64,000 bases of DNA from Pseudomonas lactis. GTDB taxonomy: Bacteria > Pseudomonadota > Gammaproteobacteria > Pseudomonadales > Pseudomonadaceae. The notes under the pieces were generated by a model. It did not search any database. It was not told where the DNA came from and saw only the letters and a list, made by a program, of their open reading frames with translations. The stretch is taken from positions 248,001 through 312,000 of the forward strand of contig NZ_JYLO01000010.1 in assembly GCF_001439845.1 (NCBI RefSeq), written 5' to 3'. Of the stretch, positions 7,324 to 16,129 are shown in pieces; within the stretch, counting starts at the first letter, position 1; the number at the start of each line of letters is the position of its first letter. The position numbers were made by a program, and so were the translations under genes.

Positions 7324-9966
7324 ATGAGCGACTCCGGCCGCGCCGATGCCCTGTTAGCCGATCTGCCCCGGGACGGTCGTGGCCGGCTCAAAGTCTTCCT
7401 CGGCGCCGCGCCCGGCGTGGGCAAGACCTACGCCATGCTCCAGGCGGCTCACACCCAACTGCGCCAGGGCGTGCGCCTGATCGCCGGGGTGGTCGAAACC
7501 CACGGCCGCGCCGAGACCGAAGCCTTGCTCAGCGGCCTGCCGCAACAACCGCTGTTGCGCAGCGAATACCGTGGCGTGATGCTCGAAGAAATGGACCTCG
7601 ACGGCCTGCTCGCCGCCAAGCCCAAGCTGGTGCTGGTGGACGAACTGGCCCACAGCAACGCCCCCGGCAGCCGTCATGAAAAGCGCTGGCAAGACATTCA
7701 GGAACTGCTCGCCGCCGGCATCAACGTGTTCACCACGGTCAACGTCCAGCACCTGGAAAGCCTCAACGACCAGGTGCGCGGCATCACCGGCGTACACGTG
7801 CGCGAAACCTTGCCGGACTGGGTGCTGCAAGAGGCCGACGAACTGCTGCTGATCGACCTGCCGTCTCGCGAGCTTCTCGAGCGCTTGCGTGACGGCAAGG
7901 TGTATGTGCCCGAACAGGCGCGTGCGGCCATCGATGCGTTTTTCACCCAGACCAACCTCATGGCCCTGCGCGAGCTGGCCATGCAAACCGCCGCCGCCCA
8001 CGTCGACGACGACCTGGCCCAGGGCTACCGCCAACTCGGCCAGGCCGCGCCGGCGGTGCGCGGGCGTTTGCTGGTCGGCGTGGATGGCGATGCCCAAGCC
8101 GAACGCCTGGTGCGCCATGCCAGCCGTGTGGCCCAGCGTCGGCATTTGCCCTGGAGCCTGGTGCACATCGACAACGGCCGTGCGCGGGATGAGCAATCGC
8201 GCCTGCGCCTGCAAAACGCCCAGCAATTGGCGGAGCGGTTGGGCGGCGAAGTGGTGTTGCTGCGCGCGGGGGAAGTGGCCAAGACCCTGATCCAGCACGC
8301 CGCCGAACGCCGCGCCAGCCTAGTGCTGGTGGGGCAGTCACGGATGCGTTGGCGGCGGCGCTTGTTCGGTGGTGGCTTGGCGGCACGCCTGTTGCGCAAT
8401 GCCCGCGGTTTGGAAATCAACGTCCTCGACAGCGATGACATGCCTGCACCGCCACGTCTGCCGGAGGTACGCGGGTTGGTGTGGTTCGATTACGCCTTGG
8501 CGGTGGTGGCGACCCTCGCCGCTGCCGCAGTGGCCTGGGCCGTGTCCAGTGCGTTGGCGCTGCCGAACATCTCTTTGGTATTTCTCGCCGCCGTACTGCT
8601 GGTGGCGGTGCGCAGCAGCCTGGGGCCGTCCCTGGTGTGTGCGGCACTGTCGTTTTTGACTTACGATTTTCTGTTTATCCCGCCGAATTTTTCCTTCGCT
8701 ATCCAGCGTGAAGAAGACGTGCTGACCCTGTTGTTTTTTCTGTTGATGGCGGCGTTGACCGGCAACCTCGCCGCGCGCCAGCGCCGCCAGTTGCAGGCGT
8801 TGCGCGATACCCAGGAAGAAACCAGCGAACTGCTCGACCTGTCGCGCAAGCTCACCGCTGCCACCGACCGCCAGGCTGTTATCAGTGCCGCCGCCCACCA
8901 TCTGCAAGGTTGGAACGACCTTGACCTGTGCCTGGTCAATCGCGACGGTCAGGGCGGCTGGAAGGTCGAGACCGGTGGCCCGTTGACCCTCACCGAAGCC
9001 GAACGCGCTGCCGCCGATTGGGCCTGGCAGCATGATCAGCCGGCCGGCATGGGCACCGGCACCTTGCCGTTTGGGCGTTGGTGGTGGTGGCCGCTGTCAG
9101 GTGAAGAGGGGCCCTTGGGGTTGCTGGGTGTCAGTGCCAAGCCTGGCCTGGAATTGAGCGGGCAACGTCGTCGCTTACTCACCGCGTTGAGCCAACCGCT
9201 GGCCCAGGCGCTGGCGCGGGCACAACTGGGGCAGGAGCTGGAATCGGCGCGCCTGCACGGCGAAACCGAACAACTGCGCAGCGCTTTGCTCGCGTCGGTG
9301 TCTCACGATTTGCGCACGCCATTGACGTCCATGCGCGGCAGCATCGACAGCCTGCTGGCCCTGGGTGAAGCCATCCCGCTGGAGGATCGCCGCGAATTGC
9401 TCGAAGGCACCCGTGATGAAGCCGAGCGCCTGGACCGCTATATCCAGAACCTGCTGGACATGACACGCCTGGGTCATGGTGCGCTGAAACTGGCACGCGA
9501 TTGGGTGTCGCCCGGCGATATTGTCGGCAGTGCCCTTGGGCGACTGCGCGCCGTGCTGGCGCCGTTGCAGGTGAGCACCGATGTGCCGCCGGAGCTGCCT
9601 TTGTTGTATGTGCATGCGGCGTTGATTGAGCAGGCCTTGGTCAACGTGTTGGAAAACGCCGCACGGTTTTCGCCCCCCCAGGGCCGCTTGCAGTTGCGGG
9701 CTGGGGTGCAGGATGAGCAGTTGTTTTTTGCCGTGGCGGATGAAGGACCGGGGATTCCCGAGGAGGAGCGGGCGAAGATTTTCGACATGTTCTACACCGC
9801 TGCCCGTGGTGATCGAGGCGGACAGGGCACCGGCCTCGGCTTGGCGATCTGCCAGGGCATGGTCGGCGCACACGGTGGGCATATCAGCGTGGCCGATGGC
9901 ATTGAGGGGCGCGGCACCTGCATTTCCTTGTTTCTACCGCTGCCCACACAACCTGTCCTGGAGTAA
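7324..9966 (+). CDS. kdpD: KdpD, osmosensitive K+ sensor histidine kinase
   Basis: An 880-residue membrane sensor kinase. An N-terminal KdpD domain carries the Walker A-like GAAPGVGKT (residues 27-35), followed by a universal-stress-like domain (about 250-370), four transmembrane helices (about 395-490), a GAF-like region, and a HisKA/HATPase core with the phospho-accepting histidine at residue 661 (SVSHDLRTPL) and the ATP-lid motif GTGLGLAI. The start at 7324 follows GAAGGAA; the frame is open 29 codons further upstream, but that part is made of REPIN sequence. It controls KdpE according to K+ level and turgor. Confidence 0.96.
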   Translation: MSDSGRADALLADLPRDGRGRLKVFLGAAPGVGKTYAMLQAAHTQLRQGVRLIAGVVETHGRAETEALLSGLPQQPLLRSEYRGVMLEEMDLDGLLAAKPKLVLVDELAHSNAPGSRHEKRWQDIQELLAAGINVFTTVNVQHLESLNDQVRGITGVHVRETLPDWVLQEADELLLIDLPSRELLERLRDGKVYVPEQARAAIDAFFTQTNLMALRELAMQTAAAHVDDDLAQGYRQLGQAAPAVRGRLLVGVDGDAQAERLVRHASRVAQRRHLPWSLVHIDNGRARDEQSRLRLQNAQQLAERLGGEVVLLRAGEVAKTLIQHAAERRASLVLVGQSRMRWRRRLFGGGLAARLLRNARGLEINVLDSDDMPAPPRLPEVRGLVWFDYALAVVATLAAAAVAWAVSSALALPNISLVFLAAVLLVAVRSSLGPSLVCAALSFLTYDFLFIPPNFSFAIQREEDVLTLLFFLLMAALTGNLAARQRRQLQALRDTQEETSELLDLSRKLTAATDRQAVISAAAHHLQGWNDLDLCLVNRDGQGGWKVETGGPLTLTEAERAAADWAWQHDQPAGMGTGTLPFGRWWWWPLSGEEGPLGLLGVSAKPGLELSGQRRRLLTALSQPLAQALARAQLGQELESARLHGETEQLRSALLASVSHDLRTPLTSMRGSIDSLLALGEAIPLEDRRELLEGTRDEAERLDRYIQNLLDMTRLGHGALKLARDWVSPGDIVGSALGRLRAVLAPLQVSTDVPPELPLLYVHAALIEQALVNVLENAARFSPPQGRLQLRAGVQDEQLFFAVADEGPGIPEEERAKIFDMFYTAARGDRGGQGTGLGLAICQGMVGAHGGHISVADGIEGRGTCISLFLPLPTQPVLE

Positions 9967-9968
9967 TC

Positions 9969-10070
9969 CTGTAGGAGCGAGCTTGCTCGCGAAGGTCGTT
10001 AACGACAATGATGGCGTCCTGAGTTTACGCGGTGCCTATGGGTTTTTCGCGAGCAAGCTCGCTCCTACAG
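9969..10070. repeat. REPIN, kdpD-kdpE junction
   Basis: Inverted arms 9969-9993 and 10046-10070 with the core gagcgagcttgctcgcgaa, separated by about 52 bases. This is a second REP subtype (gtaggagcgagc), unlike the gtgggagc type before kdpD. Confidence 0.88.
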
Positions 10071-10106
10071 GGGGGGTGATTTTTTAATGGATTTTGATGA
10101 GACACC

Positions 10107-10796
10107 ATGAGCCAGACCGCGACGATTCTCGTCATAGATGACGAACCGCAGATCCGCAAATTCCTGCGCATCAGCCTGGCCTCCCAGGGCTATAAGGTGA
10201 TCGAGGCCGGCACCGGCAACGAAGGCCTGGCGCAAGCGGCCCTGAACAAACCGGACCTGCTGGTGCTCGACCTGGGGCTGCCCGACATGGACGGCCAGCA
10301 GGTGCTGCGCGAGTTTCGCGAGTGGTCTACGGTACCGGTGCTGGTGCTGTCGGTGCGGGCCAGTGAAGGCCAGAAAGTCGAGGCTCTTGACGGTGGCGCC
10401 AATGACTACGTGACCAAGCCCTTCGGCATCCAGGAATTCCTCGCTCGGGTGCGTGCGTTGTTGCGTCAGGCACCGGCGGGAGAGGCCCAGGAAGCCGCCC
10501 TGAGTTTTGGCCCGCTGACGGTGGACCTGGCTTATCGCCGCGTGCTGCTGGACGGTGCCGAAGTGGCGCTGACCCGCAAGGAGTACGCAGTGCTGGCGCA
10601 ACTGGCCCGCCATCCCGGGCGGGTGATTACCCAGCAGCAGTTGCTCAAGGACATCTGGGGGCCAACCCATACCGAGGACAGCCACTATCTGCGGATCGTG
10701 GTGGGGCACCTGCGCCAGAAGCTGGCGGATGACCCCACCCAGCCGCGGTTTATCGTGACGGAGGCGGGGGTGGGGTATCGGTTGCTAGGTGCCTGA
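10107..10796 (+). CDS. kdpE: KdpE, response regulator for the kdp operon
   Basis: A 229-residue OmpR/PhoB-type regulator. The receiver domain has the acidic pair at residues 11-12, the phospho-acceptor Asp55 (VLDLGLPD) and the conserved Lys in YVTKPF. The C-terminal winged helix contains LTRKEYAVLAQL and the final GVGYRL motif. Phosphorylated by KdpD, it activates kdpFABC; the 11-bp repeat array at 2542-2585 is the likely target. It lies 140 bases after kdpD, with a REPIN between, so the two may be co-transcribed but unequally expressed. Confidence 0.96.
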   Translation: MSQTATILVIDDEPQIRKFLRISLASQGYKVIEAGTGNEGLAQAALNKPDLLVLDLGLPDMDGQQVLREFREWSTVPVLVLSVRASEGQKVEALDGGANDYVTKPFGIQEFLARVRALLRQAPAGEAQEAALSFGPLTVDLAYRRVLLDGAEVALTRKEYAVLAQLARHPGRVITQQQLLKDIWGPTHTEDSHYLRIVVGHLRQKLADDPTQPRFIVTEAGVGYRLLGA

Positions 10797-10818
10797 ACCT
10801 TTGGTGCCTGCGCTGGCG

Positions 10819-10888
10819 CCATCGCAGGCAAGCCAGCTCCCACAGTTGAAATGCATTCCCCTGTGGGAACCGGGCTTGCCCGCGATGA
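10819..10888. repeat. REPIN downstream of kdpE
   Basis: Imperfect inverted arms at about 10820-10844 and 10861-10886 (gcaggcaagccagctccca against tgtgggaaccgggcttgcc). It lies between the convergent ends of kdpE and the patatin gene. The arms have diverged from one another, so it looks older than the kdpC-kdpD copy. Confidence 0.82.
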
Positions 10889-10911
10889 GGCCATCCGCAA
10901 CACCCACACGC

Positions 10912-11949
10912 TCAACTCTGCTCACTCTCATACCGATCCAACGTATCACTGGCAATCTCCCGCCCCAAAGCAATCAACTCCGGCGCTTTGTAGAACTCGA
11001 AAAACCGGCACACCCGCTTCGGCACGTTGATCAGCACATCCGGTGGGTACCCAGCGATCTTGTATTGCGCCAATGAGGTTTGCATCACCTCGAAACTCTG
11101 GTTGATAAGGTCCAGCAGCGATGCAGGCCCGACGTTGTCGATGATGAACGAGCCGGTCGCAGACTTCGGCGCGCCAGCTTTCTCCGGCGCCGCGGCGGGT
11201 TGCTGGGCTTCGGGTTCGGCAGACTCCAGCCACGGGTTGATTTCGGCGGCCTGGGCCTGCAAGGCTTCTTGTTCCAGTTTCATCAACTGCTCGGCCTGTT
11301 TGCGGCGAAACGGCAGGTGCGAACCCAGTGACTTGGCCAGGCTGTTGAAGCGGCTCTTGAACGCTGGCGGGCGCTGGATCACCGGCAATTGATAGTGCTT
11401 CTGGTTGGTGGCGTTGAGGTTGACTGCAATGATCAAGTCACAGTGGCTCGACACCACCGGCACGATGGGCAGCGGGTTGAGCAGGCCGCCGTCCACCAGC
11501 ATGCGGTTGCCTTGCATCACTGGGGTGAACAGGCTGGGGATGGCCGCCGAGGCGCGCATGGCCTGGTGCAGGCAGCCTTCCTGGAACCAGATCTCCTGTT
11601 GGTTGGTGAGGTCGGTGGCGACGGCGGTGTAGGGGATGCGCAGCTCCTCGATATTGATATCGCCGACGATCTTGCGGATTTGCCCGAACACCTTCTCACC
11701 GCGAATCGCTCCCAGGCGAAAGCTCACGTCCACCAGACGCAATACGTCAAGGTAGTCCAGGCTTTCGATCCAGTTGCGGTACTCGTCGAGCTTGCCGGCA
11801 GCGTAGATCCCACCCACCACGGCGCCCATGGAACAGCCGGCGATACAGGCGATGTCATAGCCGCGTCGTTCGATTTCCTCGATCACCCCGATATGGGCGT
11901 AGCCCCTGGCACCACCGGAGCCCAGCACTAAGGCAACACGTTTCTTCAT
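10912..11949 (-). CDS. Patatin-like phospholipase (RssA-type)
   Basis: A 345-residue protein with all patatin signatures: oxyanion-hole segment GSGGARG (residues 10-16), nucleophile elbow GCSMG with Ser40, and the dyad aspartate in VDGGLLNP at Asp153. It should act as a Ser-Asp acyl hydrolase in the cytoplasm or at the membrane. The C-terminal third is a Gln/Glu/Ala-rich helical tail absent from short RssA proteins. The start at 11949 (MKKRVALVLG) follows AAGGA; 10 further codons are open upstream. Substrate is unknown. It is convergent with kdpE. Confidence 0.88.
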   Translation of the reverse strand: MKKRVALVLGSGGARGYAHIGVIEEIERRGYDIACIAGCSMGAVVGGIYAAGKLDEYRNWIESLDYLDVLRLVDVSFRLGAIRGEKVFGQIRKIVGDINIEELRIPYTAVATDLTNQQEIWFQEGCLHQAMRASAAIPSLFTPVMQGNRMLVDGGLLNPLPIVPVVSSHCDLIIAVNLNATNQKHYQLPVIQRPPAFKSRFNSLAKSLGSHLPFRRKQAEQLMKLEQEALQAQAAEINPWLESAEPEAQQPAAAPEKAGAPKSATGSFIIDNVGPASLLDLINQSFEVMQTSLAQYKIAGYPPDVLINVPKRVCRFFEFYKAPELIALGREIASDTLDRYESEQS

Positions 11950-12165
11950 GGCCAGATCCTTCGCAAAACAGGGGCCCACAATGCACCCATCAAGGGGCCT
12001 GCTTCAATCCTTGCTGACAGCGCGCAAGATTTTTCCAGGCTGGCGATCAGGCTCGGGTATGCTCTGGCAATAGGTACTACCGATTTCAGGCTAAGGACAA
12101 GGCACTTTTCCCTGTAGGCAACGTCTACAGGCTACGACTGAATTTGTATATTTGAGGTGTCATCA

Positions 12166-12444
12166 ATGAAAGCCTGGATCTGTGTGCCTGTGATCGTGCT
12201 GGCCTTGGCTGGTTGTGCCGGGAAAACCGCGTATCGCGACAGCTGTGGCTCGCAATTGGACGCCGCCTGGAAAGAACTGGACCTGGCCAAGGCCGAAGGT
12301 TTTGCCGGCACTGTCAGTTACTCCAAGGCGTTGTCGCTGTTGACTGGCGCCAAGACTCAGCAGCAGTTTGAAGCGTTCGAGGGCTGCTCCAACAAGGCCG
12401 AGAAAGCGCGGTTCTACATTCGTGAGTCTCGCGCCGGGCGATGA
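12166..12444 (+). CDS. Small lipoprotein, function unknown
   Basis: A 92-residue protein starting MKAWICVPVIVLALAGC. The lipobox LAGC puts the lipidated cysteine at residue 17, so it should be anchored to a membrane on the periplasmic side. The mature part is short and helical (TAYRDSCGSQLDAAWKELD), with two more cysteines that could pair. ATG 12166 is preferred over GTG 12157 because GAGGTG stands 6 bases before it. I do not recognise the family. It precedes the CHAD gene by 42 bases on the same strand, so they may share a transcript. Confidence 0.75.
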   Translation: MKAWICVPVIVLALAGCAGKTAYRDSCGSQLDAAWKELDLAKAEGFAGTVSYSKALSLLTGAKTQQQFEAFEGCSNKAEKARFYIRESRAGR

Positions 12445-12486
12445 CCCCGCAGCGGGCAGGATTTTTTATCGAAAAGTGAGGGCAGG

Positions 12487-13248
12487 ATGTCAGCGTTGGT
12501 CAATCAGTTAGTCGCTCAGGTCATTGGCCTGGAAGTAGGGTTACTGAGCTGCCAGGCTCGCCTCGCCGCCTTCACTGACGATGAAGCCTTGCATGATTTG
12601 CGCACCACTGTGCGACGCCTGCGCAGCCTGTTGCGCCCTTTGCGCGGGCTGCCCGGTGTCGAACAGCTTGAATTGGCCGCCAGCACGGTTGGCCAACTGA
12701 CTACGCCGCTACGCGACCGAGAGGTGCTGGCGGCGTATTTGCATCAGCACGGGCATCACGAGGCAGCTGATCGGCGCCTGCGTCTGCAGCCCGAGGCTTA
12801 CCGCCAAGTGGCGCAAAGCCCGGAACTGGCGCACTTGCTGCTGATCCTGGATGCATTCCCGCGGTTTATCCGCGCGTCCCAGCACCAGAAACTGCTCAAG
12901 GGCTTGCGCCCGCGTATCCAGAAGCGCTTGGCCAAGCAATGGCAGAGACTCGATGAGGCCCTGAAGAATCCCGATCATGATCGCCACCGGCTGCGGTTGC
13001 TGATCAAGCGTGTGCGCTACGCCGCCGAGGCGTATCCGGAGCTGGACAAATTACCCGCTAATGCTCTGTCGCATTTGAAAAAAGCCCAGAGCGCTCTGGG
13101 TGATTGGCATGACTGTTGGCAATGGCTGGCCCAGGCCGGTCACGAGCCAGACCTGCAACCCTGTGTCGCGGTGTGGCAGCGCACCATGCTCAAGGCGCAA
13201 GGCAAGGCCGACCGCGTGCTGGACACACTCAGCGCCGAGTGTTTTTAA
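12487..13248 (+). CDS. CHAD domain protein
   Basis: A 253-residue all-helical protein with the features of the CHAD domain (conserved histidine alpha-helical): an early HDLRTTVRRLRSLLR segment, a late HRLRLLIKRVRYAAEAYPEL segment and a QSALGDWHDCWQWL segment. CHAD domains bind polyphosphate through these basic helices. There is no CYTH triphosphatase domain fused here. A GGCAGG-type ribosome site precedes the ATG. A weak GC-rich hairpin with T residues follows the stop. Binding partner and pathway are not shown by the sequence. Confidence 0.87.
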   Translation: MSALVNQLVAQVIGLEVGLLSCQARLAAFTDDEALHDLRTTVRRLRSLLRPLRGLPGVEQLELAASTVGQLTTPLRDREVLAAYLHQHGHHEAADRRLRLQPEAYRQVAQSPELAHLLLILDAFPRFIRASQHQKLLKGLRPRIQKRLAKQWQRLDEALKNPDHDRHRLRLLIKRVRYAAEAYPELDKLPANALSHLKKAQSALGDWHDCWQWLAQAGHEPDLQPCVAVWQRTMLKAQGKADRVLDTLSAECF

Positions 13249-13337
13249 ACCGGTCCGGTTTTTGGCCGGAATAGGCGCTGTGCCTGCCGAATTGGATGGT
13301 TAAGATTCCTCCACGATTTTCTTGATGTGAGGTCGCC

Positions 13338-14135
13338 ATGCGCTTTAGTGATTTGCTCGATGCTGCCCGTAGCAATCCGCTGGATGTCACCATTCCTGCC
13401 GAATGGGCCCAGGGCCGGGCTACCTTTGGTGGCCTGGTCGCCGCCTTGCAATACGAGGCGCTGCGCGCTCAGGTGCCGGCGGATCGACCGCTGCGCTCCC
13501 TGGCCATCACCTTTGTCGGCCCGGTAGCGCCGGATGTACCTGCCAGCTATCAAGTCGAAGTGCTGCGCGAAGGCAAGGCGGTCAGCCAGCTGCTGGGGCG
13601 CGTGGTGCAGAACGGTGAAGTGGCGACCCTGGTCCAGGCCAGTTTTGGCGCCTCTCGCCCCTCCGAAATTGACGTGGCAAGTGAGCCGCCACCGGTCTTC
13701 AAACATTGGGATGAGTGCCAGGAACTGCCCTATATCAAGGGCGTTACCCCCGAATTCATGCGCCACCTGGCGATGCGTTGGAGTGTGGGTGGCCTGCCGT
13801 TTACCGGCAATAAATCCCGCGACATGGGCGGCTGGGTACGGTTGCGGGGGGATGTAAAAGAAGAGCCACTGACCGAGGCGCATATCCTCGCCCTGGTCGA
13901 CGCCTGGCCACCGGCGTTGCTGCCGCACCTGAAAAAGCCCGCGCCGGGCAGCACCCTGACCTGGACCATCGAGTTCATCCAGCCCCTGCAGGATCTGACC
14001 ACCCTCGACTGGTGCCAGTACCACGTCAACATCGAACACGCCCGCGACGGCTACGGCCACGCTGCCGCTGCCTTGTGGAGCCCGACCGGCGAGTTGATCG
14101 CCCTCAGCCGTCAGACTGTGGTGGTGTTCGCCTGA
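13338..14135 (+). CDS. Acyl-CoA thioesterase family protein (double hotdog)
   Basis: A 265-residue protein with the layout of TesB-like double-hotdog thioesterases. The N-terminal segment FGGLVAALQYEALRAQ and the segment RSLAITFVGPVAPD resemble the first hotdog helix and strand, and the C-terminal half holds a WTIEFIQPL strand and the closing GELIALSRQTVVVF strand. It should hydrolyse acyl-CoA, with chain length unknown. The ATG follows GAGGTCGCC. It converges with the DUF962 gene, leaving 9 bases between the stops. Confidence 0.82.
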   Translation: MRFSDLLDAARSNPLDVTIPAEWAQGRATFGGLVAALQYEALRAQVPADRPLRSLAITFVGPVAPDVPASYQVEVLREGKAVSQLLGRVVQNGEVATLVQASFGASRPSEIDVASEPPPVFKHWDECQELPYIKGVTPEFMRHLAMRWSVGGLPFTGNKSRDMGGWVRLRGDVKEEPLTEAHILALVDAWPPALLPHLKKPAPGSTLTWTIEFIQPLQDLTTLDWCQYHVNIEHARDGYGHAAAALWSPTGELIALSRQTVVVFA

Positions 14136-14144
14136 ACCTGCCGG

Positions 14145-14507
14145 TCAGTGGTGGTGCCGCTGCCGCCAGGCGCGCCACCAGCCACCGCTGAGCACAAAGC
14201 GCGGGAAAGTCACGAACTGCTCGACCACCAGGCGCTGCACCGCATCTTTACGATCGCTGAACGGCTCACTGGCCTGAGCCTCCAGGCTATGGCCATGACG
14301 CTGCAACGCCAGGCCCGCGACAATGCCAATCACGCCGACCGCGAAACTGGTCAGGCTCAGGCTGAACACGCCCGACACGATCAACAGGAAACCAACGATA
14401 AACAGCGGCACGGCAATCAGGTGCAACGCCAGGTTGGTCGGGTGCTGATGGTTCTGTGGGTACTGACGCCATTGCCAGGCGGGGAGATTGGGGTGACGTT
14501 TGCCCAT
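14145..14507 (-). CDS. DUF962 (Mpo1-like) membrane protein
   Basis: A 120-residue protein with two hydrophobic hairpin segments (about residues 27-47 and 50-67). The motifs HPTNLALH and QRHGHSLE match the conserved His-containing motifs of the DUF962/Mpo1-like family, whose yeast member is an iron-dependent alpha-oxygenase of 2-hydroxy fatty acids. Whether the bacterial protein has that activity is unknown. The position, convergent with an acyl-CoA thioesterase, is compatible with lipid metabolism but proves nothing. Confidence 0.75.
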   Translation of the reverse strand: MGKRHPNLPAWQWRQYPQNHQHPTNLALHLIAVPLFIVGFLLIVSGVFSLSLTSFAVGVIGIVAGLALQRHGHSLEAQASEPFSDRKDAVQRLVVEQFVTFPRFVLSGGWWRAWRQRHHH

Positions 14508-14624
14508 GGTGGTGAATCCTCTGTCCGTTGAAACAACTTGAACAGAGTTTAGGTTGAGGTGGGCGAGGTGGCGAATTGGGGCTGGCTATGGACCTCATAG
14601 TCTGCAATTTAGGCGGAGTGGCGC

Positions 14625-15014
14625 TCATGCCCAAATGACACAGTCATGATCGTCCATGTGTACTAAGAACGTCAGCTCGTTATCGGTTATCCAAAACGGA
14701 TATCCGGTGGTTTCGCCTAACACAGAGGCGAGCACTCGAGCGTTTTCCATTCTCCAGGCGCTGTACGCTGAATCTAATACCAGCAGAACCAGGCCATTCC
14801 CGCTAATGCGATGCGGCACCTCCTTCCAAAAGTCAGGGTTGTGTTCGGTGCTTTTCTCGTTCAGTTCGACGGGATCAAGCACATTGCTTTGCGCTTTGAA
14901 GAATTTTCTCGTCAGAGAGCTTATCAACAAGTTGAGTTCGCTCGAATCAAGCTTTCCAGCGTCGAGGTTCAGCGCATTAAAGGCTTCGTCTATTTCGTCT
15001 TCCAGATAACTCAT
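14625..15014 (-). CDS. Putative immunity protein of the displaced Rhs toxin tip
   Basis: A 129-residue acidic cytoplasmic protein (MSYLEDEIDEAF...) of no family I recognise. Its ATG overlaps the stop of the toxin-tip frame upstream in a TGATG arrangement (15012-15016), which indicates translational coupling. Small acidic proteins placed directly after a toxin tip are the usual immunity partners in Rhs/CDI systems, so immunity is inferred from position. The base composition is more AT-rich than the flanking core genes. Confidence 0.6.
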   Translation of the reverse strand: MSYLEDEIDEAFNALNLDAGKLDSSELNLLISSLTRKFFKAQSNVLDPVELNEKSTEHNPDFWKEVPHRISGNGLVLLVLDSAYSAWRMENARVLASVLGETTGYPFWITDNELTFLVHMDDHDCVIWA

Positions 15015-15337
15015 CAGGGGACACCTATTCTGGACCGGCTGACAGGAACCAGTTGGAGCAGTATATGGCCTCTTTTGGCTCCTCCGTCGCCTCTCTTTCC
15101 AGGTGTTTGATAGCCAATATGAGGTGATTTCGGGCCTTCTTTACTTGGCACAAGCATAGGATCGTCAATATTCACTTCCGCTCCTCTATTGGGACCGGTT
15201 TGTACTCGCCATTCTGTTGGAAATGATTTGCCATATTGGTCTTTGCCCCATTTCGATACGCTGTATTCGGTGTTGGGTATGTTCGTCCTGCGAAAAGGCT
15301 CATCCAAACCATCGGTGGAAAGCGTGGTGCCGCGGGT
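15014..15337 (-). pseudogene. Displaced (orphan) Rhs/polymorphic-toxin C-terminal tip
   Basis: The frame is open from just after TAA 15338-15340 to TGA 15014-15016, about 107 codons, with a possible TTG start at 15307. It has no ATG, signal sequence or Rhs core. It encodes a basic, Gly/Lys/Arg/His-rich segment (SPHIGYQTPGKRGDGG, then AKRGHILLQLVPVSRSR) that looks like the catalytic tip of a polymorphic toxin, perhaps a nuclease. Lying downstream of an intact Rhs tip and immunity gene, and coupled to its own immunity-like gene, it fits a tip displaced by recombination and kept as a silent cassette. Confidence 0.55.
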
Positions 15338-15718
15338 TTATTTGTTGAGTCTGATGATTATGGAGCTTTCCAAGCGCTGATCAGATTACTTGATTGCATA
15401 ACGCAGCAGGTTCGAATGTGGGAGGAGCGCCAGTCAGTTAAGCGCAGATCCCCTGTGGGAGCGGGCTTGCCCGCGAAGGCGGCGTGTCAGTCACGGCATC
15501 TGTCACTGTATTACTGCTTTCGCAGGCAAGCCAGCTCCCACATTTGATCTTCGTTGCTTTGGGCATTGCGTTCGCTTGACTAACCAGCATTAGGGCTTGC
15601 ACCGATTCCGGTGGGGCAGTTTGCACATGTATTGGCTGGTTCACAGCTATCGGGGTCAAGTCCCATCCCATATTCGATATTCAGGGTGTCTAGGGTAAGG
15701 AGATTTACCTGAACGGCA
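15338..15718. other. Intergenic stretch inside the toxin island
   Basis: No convincing gene. It holds a REPIN (15454-15542) and a partial REP arm near 15415-15430. On the minus strand there is a short open stretch (about 15580-15735) without an ATG, ending in a Cys-rich sequence (CEPANTCANCPTG). That stretch may be the end of a decayed gene. Confidence 0.5.
15454..15542. repeat. REPIN inside the Rhs island
   Basis: Inverted arms 15454-15477 (tgtgggagcgggcttgcc...) and 15518-15542 (...ggcaagccagctcccaca), spacer about 40 bases. The arms belong to slightly different REP variants. Confidence 0.83.
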
Positions 15719-16129
15719 TCAAGACTGTATGAAGTACAAATTAGATGTGGACCCTTCGATTTTCTTGGCTTTGCCCTTTTTTAGGTACGCATTGAACTCA
15801 CGTTCCAAGGCTTGTTTATCTGTATGTTTTTTGTACTTGCTGGGTGTTTCGCATGCGTACATATACAGCCTCCACGAGTCGAAACCGTCGACCCTATCGT
15901 CCGGGCCGTAATCAAAGTCGACACATATTTCAGATAAGTAAACACTGCAACCAATACCGTGCAGTTCGTAGGTGATATTTGCAGCGACCGTCCCGCGCTG
16001 TGGGATCTTTTTGGATCGCCATAGACCAATGATGTTTTTGGTTCCAAAGACTTGCTCAAGTAAGTCGGTAGCCTTTTTTACTTGTTCCAAGTAGTCGGTA
16101 ATCAAATGTTCTAGAGTTTGAGTTCTCAT
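15719..16129 (-). CDS. Orphan putative immunity protein
   Basis: A 136-residue soluble protein (MRTQTLEHLITDYLEQ...) with a central acidic beta-rich part containing CVDFDYGPDDRVDGFD and a basic helical C-terminus. I do not recognise the family. It lies 169 bases after the immunity gene of the main Rhs toxin, in the same orientation, and its base composition is visibly AT-rich. A second immunity gene without its toxin is common behind Rhs genes and would protect against siblings carrying the lost tip. Immunity is inferred from position only. Confidence 0.55.
   Translation of the reverse strand: MRTQTLEHLITDYLEQVKKATDLLEQVFGTKNIIGLWRSKKIPQRGTVAANITYELHGIGCSVYLSEICVDFDYGPDDRVDGFDSWRLYMYACETPSKYKKHTDKQALEREFNAYLKKGKAKKIEGSTSNLYFIQS

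Noticed and set aside
9420..9500. Possible internal start within kdpD for a separate kinase protein
   Set aside because: The frame is continuous from 7324 with all KdpD domains in order; nothing supports a split gene.
15580..15735. Short Cys-rich frame ending CEPANTCANCPTG
   Set aside because: No ATG or GTG start, and it overlaps the end of another gene; more likely a remnant than an expressed gene.
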